From assembly GCF_030539665.1 (NCBI RefSeq), contig NZ_JAUNXR010000001.1, positions 1 through 64,000 on the forward strand: DNA of 64,000 bases. Direction: 5' to 3'. The DNA comes from Methanobrevibacter sp. (GTDB lineage Archaea > Methanobacteriota > Methanobacteria > Methanobacteriales > Methanobacteriaceae). Of the stretch, positions 1-10,100 are shown one piece after another. The notes under the pieces were generated by a model. The model was not told where the DNA came from. It worked only from the letters and a program-made list of their open reading frames with translations, and did not search any database. The position numbers were made by a program, and so were the translations under genes. Positions within the stretch are counted from its first letter, which is position 1. Each line of letters starts with the position of its first letter.

Positions 1-361
1 ATTTATTAGTTATTTATTATAACTTATAACTTATTATTTATTACTTTTAACTTAAAAATTAAATCTTATCTCATTTAACTTAAAACTTAAATATTAAAAG
101 TTAGAAATTTTAACTTATAGAGTTTAAGTTAAAACTTAAATATTAAAAGTTAGAAATTTTAACTTATATGATTTAACTTAGATGTTATAGTTTAGAAGTT
201 ATTTGTTTTAACTGAAAATTTAGAAATTTTAAATTATTTGTGCTAAGTGAAAAGTTATTTGTTTTAACTGAAAAGTTAGAAATTTTAACTTAATTCTTTT
301 AATTGATAATTTATTTCTTTTAACTTAGAAGTTTTAACTTAAAATTAAAGGAGATTAATAA
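1..361. promoter_or_regulatory. AT-rich iteron-like region upstream of parA
   Basis: This stretch holds no gene. It is built almost entirely of variants of AACTTA, TTAACTT and AGTTAGAAATTTTAA. A 17-bp box, TATAACTTATAACTTAT, at 18-34 recurs exactly at 3109-3125 beyond the par genes. The density of short repeated elements directly upstream of a ParA gene resembles a partition site or an autoregulated par promoter; that role is inferred. The parA ribosome binding site (AAAGGAG) lies at its right end, about 8 nt before the ATG. Confidence 0.5.
81..168. repeat. Two exact 39-bp direct repeats
   Basis: Positions 81-119 and 130-168 are identical over 39 bp and are spaced 49 bp start to start. A second repeated block of 22 bp occurs at 197-218 and 253-274. 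All are AT-only or nearly so and contain the core AGTTAGAAATTTTAACTT. They lie within the region upstream of parA. Confidence 0.8.
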
Positions 362-1132
362 ATGGGTGAAGTAATAGCTGTAATGAATCAAAAAGGAGGA
401 TGTGGAAAGACAACTACTGTCGTCAACACTGCAACTTCCCTAGCCGTAATGGGCAAATCCGTATTGATTGTTGATATGGATCCTCAGGCTAATGCAACAA
501 CTAGTTTCGGATTAATTAAAACCGAATTGGAAAATACGATTTATGATGCTCTTATAGGTAACATAAACGTTAAAAAAGCTACTATTCCAACATTTATTAA
601 GAATTTGTTTATCATTCCAAGTAACGTTTCATTAAGTGGAGCTGGCGTTGAGTTAAGCAACGAGGAAAACTACCACATTAAACTAAAAGATACCTTGGCT
701 GATGTCGTTCCTTTATTTGATTATATCTTTATTGACTTGCCTCCTTCTTTAGGTGTTTTAACCGTCAATGCATTGGTTGCCTCTGACAGTGTTTTGATTC
801 CTATTCAGGCAGAATACTATGCTCTTGAAGGGGTAGCTGATTTAATCAATACAATTAACTTGGTAGAAACCAGACTCAGAAGCCCTACACCTATTAAGGG
901 AATTCTTTTGACCCTGTATGACAAAAGAACAAGATTAAGTAGGGATGTTCATAGGGAACTTAAAAATTATTTCTCTGACAACAATCTGTTATTTAAGACT
1001 ATAATTCCAAGAAATATTAAGTTGGCCGAAGCTCCTAGTCATGGAAAACCTTGTTTGATTCATGATCCTGAGAGTACTGGTACTAAAGCTTATTTAAGCT
1101 TAGCTAGAGAGATTATAAAAAAGGATGAGTGA
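362..1132 (+). CDS. parA: ParA/Soj-family chromosome partitioning ATPase
   Basis: A 256-residue ParA/MinD-type ATPase of the SIMIBI class. The deviant Walker A motif KGGCGKTTT sits at residues 11-19, with the signature lysine K11 and phosphate-binding K16; a Walker B-like segment FIDLPPSLG follows near residue 122. ParA proteins bind DNA non-specifically in the ATP form and move or position a centromere-bound partner, usually ParB. Its length is typical of the short chromosomal Soj class without an N-terminal HTH. The ATG has a clear AAAGGAG site. The next gene begins at or within a few bases of this stop codon and encodes a ParB-like partner, so the two are almost certainly one operon. Repeats upstream may be the partition site. 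The family call is firm; the cellular cargo (chromosome or other) is inferred. Confidence 0.93.
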   Translation: MGEVIAVMNQKGGCGKTTTVVNTATSLAVMGKSVLIVDMDPQANATTSFGLIKTELENTIYDALIGNINVKKATIPTFIKNLFIIPSNVSLSGAGVELSNEENYHIKLKDTLADVVPLFDYIFIDLPPSLGVLTVNALVASDSVLIPIQAEYYALEGVADLINTINLVETRLRSPTPIKGILLTLYDKRTRLSRDVHRELKNYFSDNNLLFKTIIPRNIKLAEAPSHGKPCLIHDPESTGTKAYLSLAREIIKKDE

Positions 1133-1136
1133 GAGT

Positions 1137-1877
1137 ATGGCTAAAAAGAAGCAATCTGGATTAGGAAAAGGGCTTGATTCATTAATTCCAGATTTTTATA
1201 ATGAAGATTTTGACAGTAACAACTCATTGTCTTTAGAGGATATGCTTAAGCAAGACGACGATGCATTGAATTCCATTGAAAAGGATGTTCTTGAAGCTCC
1301 TCAGGATGAATCTGTCGTTGAAGATGATGTTGAAAAAGTTGAGGAAATTCAAGAAGATGAAATACAAGATAATGAAGATGACTCTATTGTAGAAGAGGAT
1401 ACATCAGATATTGAAGAGGAAATTTCTACTGAAGATGATGCTGAAGAGGAAGATGCACTGTCAGAAACTGAAAATTCCGATGAAGATTCTTCAGTTGAAG
1501 AGGAAACAGTAGAAGAAGACGATGTTATAGAGAATACTCCTGATGATGAGGAAAATGTTGAAGAAGTAGTTGCTGTAGATGCTCCTGAGGATGTTCCTGC
1601 AGAGGATGAAATTTCTGAAGAGGAATCAGAATCTATTGAAGAAGTTGAAGAAGAAATTCAATTAACAGAAAGGGAATTAAACAATATTGCGGAAGTCAAG
1701 GAAATCGTGGAGAAAAATCCAAGGATTACCTTATGGTCTTCACAATCTGCAGCTGTTTTTAGATATCTTCGTAAAACAGAACCTGAATTCAGTATTAGTA
1801 AAGAGGCTTCCATCTTGATAGAGGAGGCTGTCAGTAAAAAATATCCTGAGATTTGGAAACTATTTGATGAAGATTAA
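1137..1877 (+). CDS. ParB-like ParA partner with acidic linker
   Basis: About 246 residues in three parts. (1) A basic N-terminus ending in SGLGKGLDSLIPDF, which strongly resembles the short N-terminal motif of bacterial ParB/Spo0J that stimulates ParA ATPase. (2) A highly acidic, low-complexity linker (about residues 35-190) of Asp/Glu with Val, Ser and Ile. (3) A compact C-terminal segment (about 190-246) containing ITLWSSQSAAVFRYLRK and a helix-rich end, of unknown fold. I see no ParB CTP-binding domain (no GERRWRA-type box) and no HTH. The ATG at 1137 gives the classical start MAKKKQSGLGKGL; an ATG at 1125 overlapping the parA stop codon is the alternative. The function as ParA partner is inferred from the N-terminal motif and the operon. 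The stop codon overlaps that of the convergent radical SAM gene by 4 nt. Confidence 0.75.
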   Translation: MAKKKQSGLGKGLDSLIPDFYNEDFDSNNSLSLEDMLKQDDDALNSIEKDVLEAPQDESVVEDDVEKVEEIQEDEIQDNEDDSIVEEDTSDIEEEISTEDDAEEEDALSETENSDEDSSVEEETVEEDDVIENTPDDEENVEEVVAVDAPEDVPAEDEISEEESESIEEVEEEIQLTERELNNIAEVKEIVEKNPRITLWSSQSAAVFRYLRKTEPEFSISKEASILIEEAVSKKYPEIWKLFDED

Positions 1878-2989
1878 AAATTGTCAAGCCCAGACTGATA
1901 TTCTCCTTTAATCTTTATGTAAGGTTCAGCCCTATTTACAGCCACTCCAAGTCTTTTTAAATCTTCTTTACTTGTGAACGGTTGTTTTTTCCTTATATTA
2001 ACTATTTTTCGTGCAGATTTAGTGCCGATTCCTGGAACTCTTATTAGTTCATTAAACGGTGACTTGTTTATTTCTACAGGGAATATGTCCATGTTTTTTG
2101 CAGCCAATATTTTTGGATCTTCTTTTAAATTCAATTTATCATCCTCATCGAATATAAGTTCTTTAACATTATACTTGTAATCTTTAAGAAGACTGTCTGC
2201 ATTGTATAGTCTATTGGTTCTGCCAACTTCACATGGGTCTTTATCTTTAAAGTCAGTTTCTTCTACAGGAGAAAATGGTGAGAAATAAGTGCCCTTTAAA
2301 TTTGATTTTTTATAGATTTTACTCATTCTAGTGAGGATTTCCTTGTCAGTTTCACTATTTGCCCCCACTATTAGTTGAGTAGTATGTGTAGAACGAGGAT
2401 AGGTTCCTTTATGTTTTTCAAGAGAATTTATCCAACCTAGACGTTTTAGTATATCCTTATTGTAATCTTTTGTAGAGGATAATTCTGCAAGACCGCTTGG
2501 TGTTGCAGCTTCAATATTTATACTAACCCTATTAGCTAATCCCATAGCCCTTTTTATTGAATCTTTTGAAGCACCTGGAACAATTTTTAGATGGACATAA
2601 TCATCATATCCATATTTTTTTCTTAGAATCCTAACGGTCTCTATTGTTTTTTCCATTGTGACATCTTCGTCTTTATCGATTCCTGAGCTTAGAAATAGTC
2701 CGTTTACTAGTCCTCTATTGTAGTAATCTAGGAAAACTTTGGCTAGTAATTCAGGTTCAAGTTCAAGTCTTGTAAAGTTTCTTTTTGATTGATTTATACA
2801 ATATTTACAGTCATTCTTACATTTATTTGTAAGTAATGTTTTAAAAAGTGGAACATCACATCCATTGGCGCCTGTTGCATGATATATTCCAGGTAAGTTC
2901 TTTTGTGAGCTTTTTTGATGATTTACATAATCACATAAATCATATTGGGCTGAATCTGTAAGAACTTTCATTTTTTCTAAAACTGACAT
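1874..2989 (-). CDS. Putative DNA modification/repair radical SAM protein
   Basis: A 371-residue radical SAM enzyme. The [4Fe-4S] binding motif CKNDCKYC (C-x3-C-x2-C) lies near residue 57, within a TIM-barrel region. The C-terminus carries a helix-hairpin-helix DNA-binding element (VPGIGTKSARKIVNIRKKQP, about residues 318-337). This combination matches the COG4277 / TIGR03916 family, described as a putative DNA modification or repair protein of unknown reaction. In many bacteria it pairs with a DUF4130 protein; none is visible here. The gene is divergent from thymidylate synthase, and the shared intergenic region has strong palindromes. Substrate and product are unknown. Confidence 0.88.
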   Translation of the reverse strand: MSVLEKMKVLTDSAQYDLCDYVNHQKSSQKNLPGIYHATGANGCDVPLFKTLLTNKCKNDCKYCINQSKRNFTRLELEPELLAKVFLDYYNRGLVNGLFLSSGIDKDEDVTMEKTIETVRILRKKYGYDDYVHLKIVPGASKDSIKRAMGLANRVSINIEAATPSGLAELSSTKDYNKDILKRLGWINSLEKHKGTYPRSTHTTQLIVGANSETDKEILTRMSKIYKKSNLKGTYFSPFSPVEETDFKDKDPCEVGRTNRLYNADSLLKDYKYNVKELIFDEDDKLNLKEDPKILAAKNMDIFPVEINKSPFNELIRVPGIGTKSARKIVNIRKKQPFTSKEDLKRLGVAVNRAEPYIKIKGEYQSGLDNF

Positions 2990-3054
2990 ATTATTTATTT
3001 TATAAATTTTAGTTAAATAATCTTTTCAATGGGACCCCATTTGATTATAAATAG

Positions 3055-3146
3055 TATAAGTTATAACTTATAATCTCATTTTATAGACGATCAAGAGTTG
3101 ATTTTCAGTATAACTTATAACTTATAAGTTAAGTTATTTATATATA
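3055..3146. promoter_or_regulatory. Palindromic boxes and TATA element between radical SAM gene and thyA
   Basis: The perfect 18-bp palindrome TATAAGTTATAACTTATA lies at 3055-3072. A second perfect 14-bp palindrome, TAACTTATAAGTTA, lies at 3118-3131, next to the 17-bp box 3109-3125 that also occurs at 18-34. A TATA-like element (TTATATATAATA, about 3138-3149) follows, suitably placed upstream of thyA. These are candidate operators for one or both divergent genes; the binding factor is unknown. Confidence 0.5.
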
Positions 3147-3170
3147 ATAATAGGAACTAATATATTACTA

Positions 3171-3866
3171 ATGTTAACTATTAATCAATGCTATTTAGAT
3201 TTTGTTAAAAAAATCCTTAATGAAGGAAAGGAAACATATAAGGATAGCGATCATCATTTAAAGGAAAATTTAGGTAACTATTATTTTATTGAAGATCCTT
3301 TAAATTTGAAATTTAAAGCCAAGTATCAGAACATGACTTCTGATATGATGCTTGACATGATTAAATCTGGAAAGTTTGACATGGAAGGATGTCCAATAAA
3401 AAGTGATGCTCTTTTTGAATATGTGAAATCTTTTGATGATGATTCAGATCAAGGATTTGTATATAGTTATCCTAACAGAATTTTAGCACATTTTGATGTT
3501 AATCAGTTTGATGTAATGAAAGATAGAATTTTAAATTCTACCGGAAGTAATCGTGCAGTTGCTGTAACTTATGACCCTGCACTTGATTGTAATCGTGAAG
3601 ATATTCCTTGTCTACAGATACTTCAAGCAGTTGTACGTGATGGTGAATTGACCATTCATTGCTTCTTTAGATCAAATGACATATATGGCGCATTTTACTC
3701 TAACATGTTTTTTATAGCTTATATTGGTATAAAACTTAAAGATGAAGTAAATAAGGAATTAATTTCTGAAAAGCTAAACTTTGGTGGCGTTCATTATTAT
3801 TCATCATCTGGTCATATATACAATACTGATTTAAGAAGTGCTAAAAAATTAATCTCAAAACACTAA
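3171..3866 (+). CDS. thyA: Thymidylate synthase, archaeal short type
   Basis: A 231-residue protein matching the methanogen thymidylate synthase family, which methylates dUMP to dTMP using a methylene-pterin donor. The catalytic cysteine region is DIPCLQ (about residues 145-150). The conserved nucleotide-binding segment RSNDIYGAFYSNMF follows near residue 168 and corresponds to the R-S-x-D-x-x-x-G-x-P-x-N region of ThyA. The C-terminal SSGHIYNTDL corresponds to the His-Ile-Tyr element. It is shorter than bacterial ThyA (about 264 residues), as is usual for methanogens. The ATG at 3171 has only a weak upstream AGGAAC. It is divergent from a DNA-metabolism radical SAM gene, which is consistent with a nucleotide/DNA theme. 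A long AT-rich stretch without genes follows (3867-4156). Confidence 0.88.
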   Translation: MLTINQCYLDFVKKILNEGKETYKDSDHHLKENLGNYYFIEDPLNLKFKAKYQNMTSDMMLDMIKSGKFDMEGCPIKSDALFEYVKSFDDDSDQGFVYSYPNRILAHFDVNQFDVMKDRILNSTGSNRAVAVTYDPALDCNREDIPCLQILQAVVRDGELTIHCFFRSNDIYGAFYSNMFFIAYIGIKLKDEVNKELISEKLNFGGVHYYSSSGHIYNTDLRSAKKLISKH

Positions 3867-4156
3867 TTTTTATTTATTTTTTTTATTTTTCCAAATGCTG
3901 ATATTTTTTCTCTTTTGACAATTTTCTTTTTTTACATTATATTTTTGTAGATTGTTATTCATTTTTGTATATATATTGTATAATTTTATCCATTATTTGT
4001 TAATTTTTTTCTAATAATTTTCATATTTTAAAGTAAATTTTTGAATATTGTTTAAAATTAATTAGATATATTTATTAATCCCAACATGCCATATATATTA
4101 TAGAATTATTATTAAAATTGTTTTAATTAATTCATATGATTTCGTGGTGATAAATT
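3867..4156. other. AT-rich gene-free stretch with adhesin promoter
   Basis: These 290 bases are very T-rich on the + strand and contain no plausible gene. The T-tracts just after thyA could end transcription. TATA-like elements near 4065-4075 and 4090-4100 are candidate promoters for the giant adhesin gene, leaving a leader of some tens of nucleotides before its GGTGAT site (4146-4151). Confidence 0.4.
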
Positions 4157-7100
4157 TTGTTAAAAAAATCTTGGCTATTTTTAACAATATTGATTATATT
4201 GCTAACAATTGTCCCGGTTTTTGCTGATGATCCTGGTGTGGAAGGAAATTCGGTAGAAATAGAGGCCGATACAATTAGTGATATTAATGGATATTTTAAC
4301 AATGGTTCAATTTCAAGTAGTGATACTGTATATTTAGGTAACAAGTCCTACTCTAACGATGGAACTACCATCGCTATTGAAAACCTGAATAATATAGTAA
4401 TAAATGGAGGAACGATTAGTGACCCCGATTCTTATTCAACTTTTACAGTAAACAATGGGAATCTACTAACTTTTACAAATGGGGCGAATATAACCTTCTT
4501 AAACATTCATTTTAAGGGAATGGCAGGTCAAACGGAGAATAATCCTTACATGACTCTAAATTCTGAGGATGGTTATATTAAATTTATAAACTGTACATTT
4601 GATGATATTCAAAGTGATACATCCAATAATGTATTGGAATTAACAGCTAAGGATTTGTTAATCTCAGGCACTAATTTTACCAACATCAAGGCAGGTCTTG
4701 AGTATGGTCCGAAAAATATTATCAATGGTAATGTACAATCTGTAAACATTTCTAATTCTAATTTTAAAGATATCTTTGGAGCAAAAGCATTTACAGGAAC
4801 TACTTCAAGAGTAATATTTTCTGGAAATAATTTCACTAAGGTAAATGGTGCTAATGGAAAATCTTTTATTGATATGAGCTCTAATGCTGAAGAATTTATT
4901 TTTATAAATAATTATTTGGATAATGTCCAGTCTTCTATTGTAAGTGGTTCTGCAAATTCTTATAATATTTCTAATAATAATTTTACTAAGGTAAATGGTA
5001 AAGGAAAAACTGTAATTGATTTTGGTACTGTATCTGGAGAGTTTGTATTTACAAACAATTATTTGGATGATGTACAATCTGAACTATGGAGTACAATTTA
5101 TAGTATTATCAATGGTACTGCAAGTTCATACAATATTTCAAATAATATATTCAATAATACTAATGGTCCATTAGATTTCAGTAAAGGTACAAGTGATAAT
5201 TTCATTATCTCTGGAAATAATTTCACTAAGATAAATGCTAAAGGAAAACCAGTTATTGATTTTGGTACTGTATCTGGAGAGTTTGTATTTACAAACAATT
5301 ATTTGGATGATGTACAATCTGAACAATATAGCACAATATCCGATATTCTCAAAGGTACTGCAAGTTCATACAATATATCAGATAATGTATTCAATAATAC
5401 TAAAGGTCCATTAAACTTTGCTGATGGTACAACCGACAGCTTTGTAATCTCTGGAAACAATTTTACTAACATTGACAGTAGTGGAAATACAAAGTTGCCT
5501 ATAATTAACTTTGGCACTGTTACTGGTGACTTCTTATTCACTGGAAATAACCTTGAAAATGTCTCTGTTAAATATGGTATGAATCCAACTGATATCATAA
5601 CAGGTTCTGCTAAATCCTACAATATATCTGATAACGTTTTCAATAATGTAAACGGATCAATAGATTTCAGTGCAGGTACTGGCAGTGAAAATTTCATAAT
5701 GTCTGGAAACAATTTCACCAAAGTTAACAATAACCAATTCATCAACTTCGGTACTGTTACAGGTGAGTTTGTATTTACAGGCAATAGTCTTGAAAATGTA
5801 TCTAGTATAAATAATAACAATCCGAACGCATTGATTACTGGTTCTGCTACTTCATACAATATATCCGACAATAGCTTTACAAACATATCCGGATATATTG
5901 ATTTCAGTGGTAGTACAAGTGATAAATTCATATTGTCCAACAATAATTTTACAAACATTTATACTCCTTATAATGATTTCATCAACATCGGAACTGTAAA
6001 TGGGGAGTTCTTATCTAAAAACAATAATTTCACAGAAATCAAAACTCATTTGAGCAATGAATACAACAACATCATTACCGGAACTGCAAATGATATTGTC
6101 ATTGACAATTCAAGCTTCCAAAAAATTGATGGTTCTGTATTCAAATTTGATTCTGGTTCTAACTTGAAAATTATAAACAGCACATTTTCACAAATTTTAT
6201 TCAACGATCCTATTGTTCATTTTGACATAACTGGTGACTTTGTATGTGTTAACAATACATTCTCAAACATGACAAGTACCAATGTTGTTCTTGACGGTAC
6301 TGCTAATACTTATGTTCTTAAAGGATGTAACTTCAAATTCTTTAATGCAGGTATTGTTAATTTTGGTGATGGAGAAAAATGTGAAATAAGTAATATTAAT
6401 ATCGATAAGGTTAATTTGGATTCTAATTTGATTACTACAAATTCAAAAAACACAAACATTCATAACTGTAGTTTTTCAGATATTGATCTTCACGATCAAT
6501 TTGTAGTTATCAAAACAAATGGACAAAACTCCAATATTACCAATGTTACTTTTACCAAATGTGGAAATGGTGAAGCAATCGAAGTCAATGGTGATAACAC
6601 TATTGTATCTGATATAGAGTTCATCGGATTCTATTCATCAACTGACGGTAGTGGTTTAATCATTAAAAGTTCACACAACTTGATTGAAAACTGTACTTTC
6701 ATCAACTGTACATCCAATATTAATGGTGGATCTTTAGTTGTCAAAGGCGGAGAATATAATGTAATCAATAATTGTACTTTCATTAACAGTACTACTACCG
6801 GTAGTGGAGGTGCAATAGATGTTCAAGGTAACAATAACATTATTAACAATTCCTACTTTGAAGGTAATGTAGCAACCAAAGCAATCATCAGCGAACAGCA
6901 AGATGGTGGAGGAGCTATTTACTTCAATGAGAATTATAGAAATTTAACAGTTGCAAACTCCTACTTTAAGGACAATATTGGATACAACTCTGGTGGTGCT
7001 ATAAGATTGGCTGGTTCAGATTCAACTATTGAAAACTGTACTTTCCTTGGAAATTATGTGGAAACTGGAGGTAACGATGTTCCTTATGGTGGGGGAGCTA

Positions 7101-10100
7101 TTTGGGCTGCTAAAAATTTGATTGTAATTAAAAATTCTACATTCATTAATAACAGCGCTCCTTATGGTGGAGCTTTAAGAGGCGCTGCAAACATAACTGA
7201 TTCCAAATTTATTGGAAATAATGCTACTGACGGTAATGGTGGTGGAATTGACATGACCATTTATGACGTTCAAACCAATCCTCCGTTAGTGTCAGTGAGA
7301 GATACACTATTTTATAACAATACCGCTTGGGGAGGGTATCACAAGGATGATAGATCCCAAGGTGGTGGATTGCATACATACTGGCTTTCAGGTATTATAA
7401 TTGAAAACTGTACTTTCATGAATAACACCGCTGCAAGAGGTGGAGGACTTGATTTATACCTTGTAAACGAGTCCTACATTAACAACAACGTATTCTACAA
7501 CAACTCTGCTATTATCGGTGGAGGTATCGCTCTTGTAGGAGACAACGCAATTCTTCATGACAATGAAATTAAAGACAATTTAGCTGTCAGAGGTGCTGGT
7601 GCTCAGATTATTGGTAACAACTCTGAAATTTATGACTGTAATATCACAAACAATATTGCAAACTCAGGAGGAGGTTTATGGATTTCAGGAAACGGAACAC
7701 TTATTAAGGATTCCCTAATAGAATGGAATGAGGCACTTATGGGTGGAGCAATCTACAAGTTCGGTAACACTTTAAACATGACCAATGTAACTGTTCACCA
7801 TAACACTGCTTTGTTGGATGTTTCATCAAACATCACAGATTTACTTGCATTGCCAATTTTCGTACAATATAACTTTAAGTTTGTTCAAGATGGATTTGAC
7901 TTGAATCTTACCTATGATGGTAGTCAAGGAAGGGGAGTCATAGATTATGATGTTGGTTTAGGTGGAGGACTATATACCTTAGGTAGTATCTCCGGTCAAA
8001 GTATTATCGATGATTGTCTATTCTACCACAATACTGCTCGTAACGGTTCTGCTATATATGCGGTTCCTTATAGCATGTTGGTAAATAACACATACTTCTA
8101 TTCCAATTCCGCATGGTCTTACGCTTTACCAATAAACTTCGACAGTGCAACAATCAACGTTGGAGAAAAGCTTAAAGGAAACGTTACACTTATTGGTGGA
8201 GATAACTTAATCAATGCAATATACAATGCAAATTCTCCAAGTGCATTCCAATTGCGTAATGTTACCTATGAATACTATGATGGAGATAAAGTCGTAAACA
8301 GAACTACAAAAGTATTGGCTACTCCAGTTGACGGATATGAAAATAGTGAGGGTGGATCAGTAGTATACCAAGACGACCGTGAAAACAATCAGATTATAAA
8401 CATTACCATTAAAAACAAAGAGGATAATCAAGTTGTATATCAGACATCAGGCCGTACCGACATTGCAGGTAACGTATACTTTGAAACACCGGAATTGCCG
8501 GTAGGAGAGTATACAATAGAGGCAGTCCACAAAAACGGAATTCCGTACCATCCAAACAGGGATTACTATTACACTGACATTGATAACGAAACCAACTTTG
8601 CAGTCATTGACGAAAGGGAAGAGGAAGTTGATGTTGGAGTAACTAAAGAAGCAAACGCAGATAGTGTATACTTAGGCCAAGAAGTGACTTGGACAATTAC
8701 AGTAAAAAATCATGGTACAATAACTGCTGAAAATGTTGTACTTAATGATGTCTTGCCTGCAGGATTGGAATTTGTTTCTGCAGATCAAGAAGGATATGAT
8801 TCTGCAAACGGTGTTTGGACAATAGGTAATTTAGATGCTGGCGAAAGTAAAACTCTAACAATTGTATCAAGAACCACTGCAAAAGGTTCAATTAAAAACA
8901 CAGCTACTGTAACTACAGATTCCGTTGATGTTAATCCAGACAACGATGAAGATGATGATACTGTAGAAGTGGTTTCTGTTGACGTTGGGGTGACAAAGGA
9001 AGCTGATGTTGAAGTTGCTAATCCTGGAGACACTGTAACATGGACTGTTACAGTTACTAACAATGGTGATGGACTTGCTAAAGACGTAAATGTGACTGAT
9101 ACATTACCTGCTGGTTTAGCATATGTAAGTGCTACAGCTAGCGAAGGTACTTATGATTCTTTAAAAGGTGTTTGGACAATCGGTGACTTGACTGCTGGCC
9201 AAACCGTAACTTTAACCATTGTTTCAAGAGTTACCGAAACCGAGGAAGCTACAATAACCAACATTGCAAAGGTTACTACTTCATCTCCTGATACTGATCC
9301 TAACAACGATGAGGATAGCGACGATGTTGAAGTTGAGCCTGTCTGTGATGTGTCTATCGAAAAGGTAGCTGATCCAAAAACCGCTGTATTTGAAGATTCA
9401 GTAACATGGACTCTTACTGTTAAAAACAACGGTCCTTCCGTTGCTAAAAACGTAAAAGTAACTGATGTATTGCCAGCTAATTTGGATGCAACTTCAATTG
9501 TTCCAAGCAGAGGAACTTATAATGCAGATACTGGTATCTGGACAATTGGCGATTTGAATGTAAATGAAGAAGTTACCTTAACTATCGTAACAAAAATCAC
9601 TGTTGACGCTAATGTAAATATTGTAAATACCGCGAAGGTAACTACAACCACCAAAGACAGCAATCCTGACAATGATGAGGATAGCGATGATGTGGATGTA
9701 ACTGAAATTCCTTTACCTAAGGTTGATTTGGTTTTAACAAAAGAGGCTAATGAGACTAGTGTTGGTCCTAATGCTCCTGTAACCTGGACTATTATAGTTA
9801 AAAACGATGGTCCTGAGGATGCGGCCGATGTTGTTGTTAAGGATGTCTTGCCTGCTGGCTTAGGATATGTCAGTGCTACTGCTAGCCAAGGTACTTATGA
9901 TGCAGCTACTGGTGTATGGACTATTGGTAGTTTGGCTAATGGTGCAACTGTAACCTTGACTATTGACACTATTGTTAACGTTAATACTGCACAGACTATT
10001 AAAAATGAAGCTGAAGTCAATACTTCCTCAAACGATACTGATCCTACTAACAACAAGGATGATGAGGATGTTGAAGTTGTTCCTGTCTGTGATGTAGCTG

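Noticed and set aside
81-168. The two 39-bp repeats as a CRISPR remnant
   Set aside because: Only two copies with 10 bp between them, purely AT-rich, no unique spacers of normal length and no cas genes nearby.
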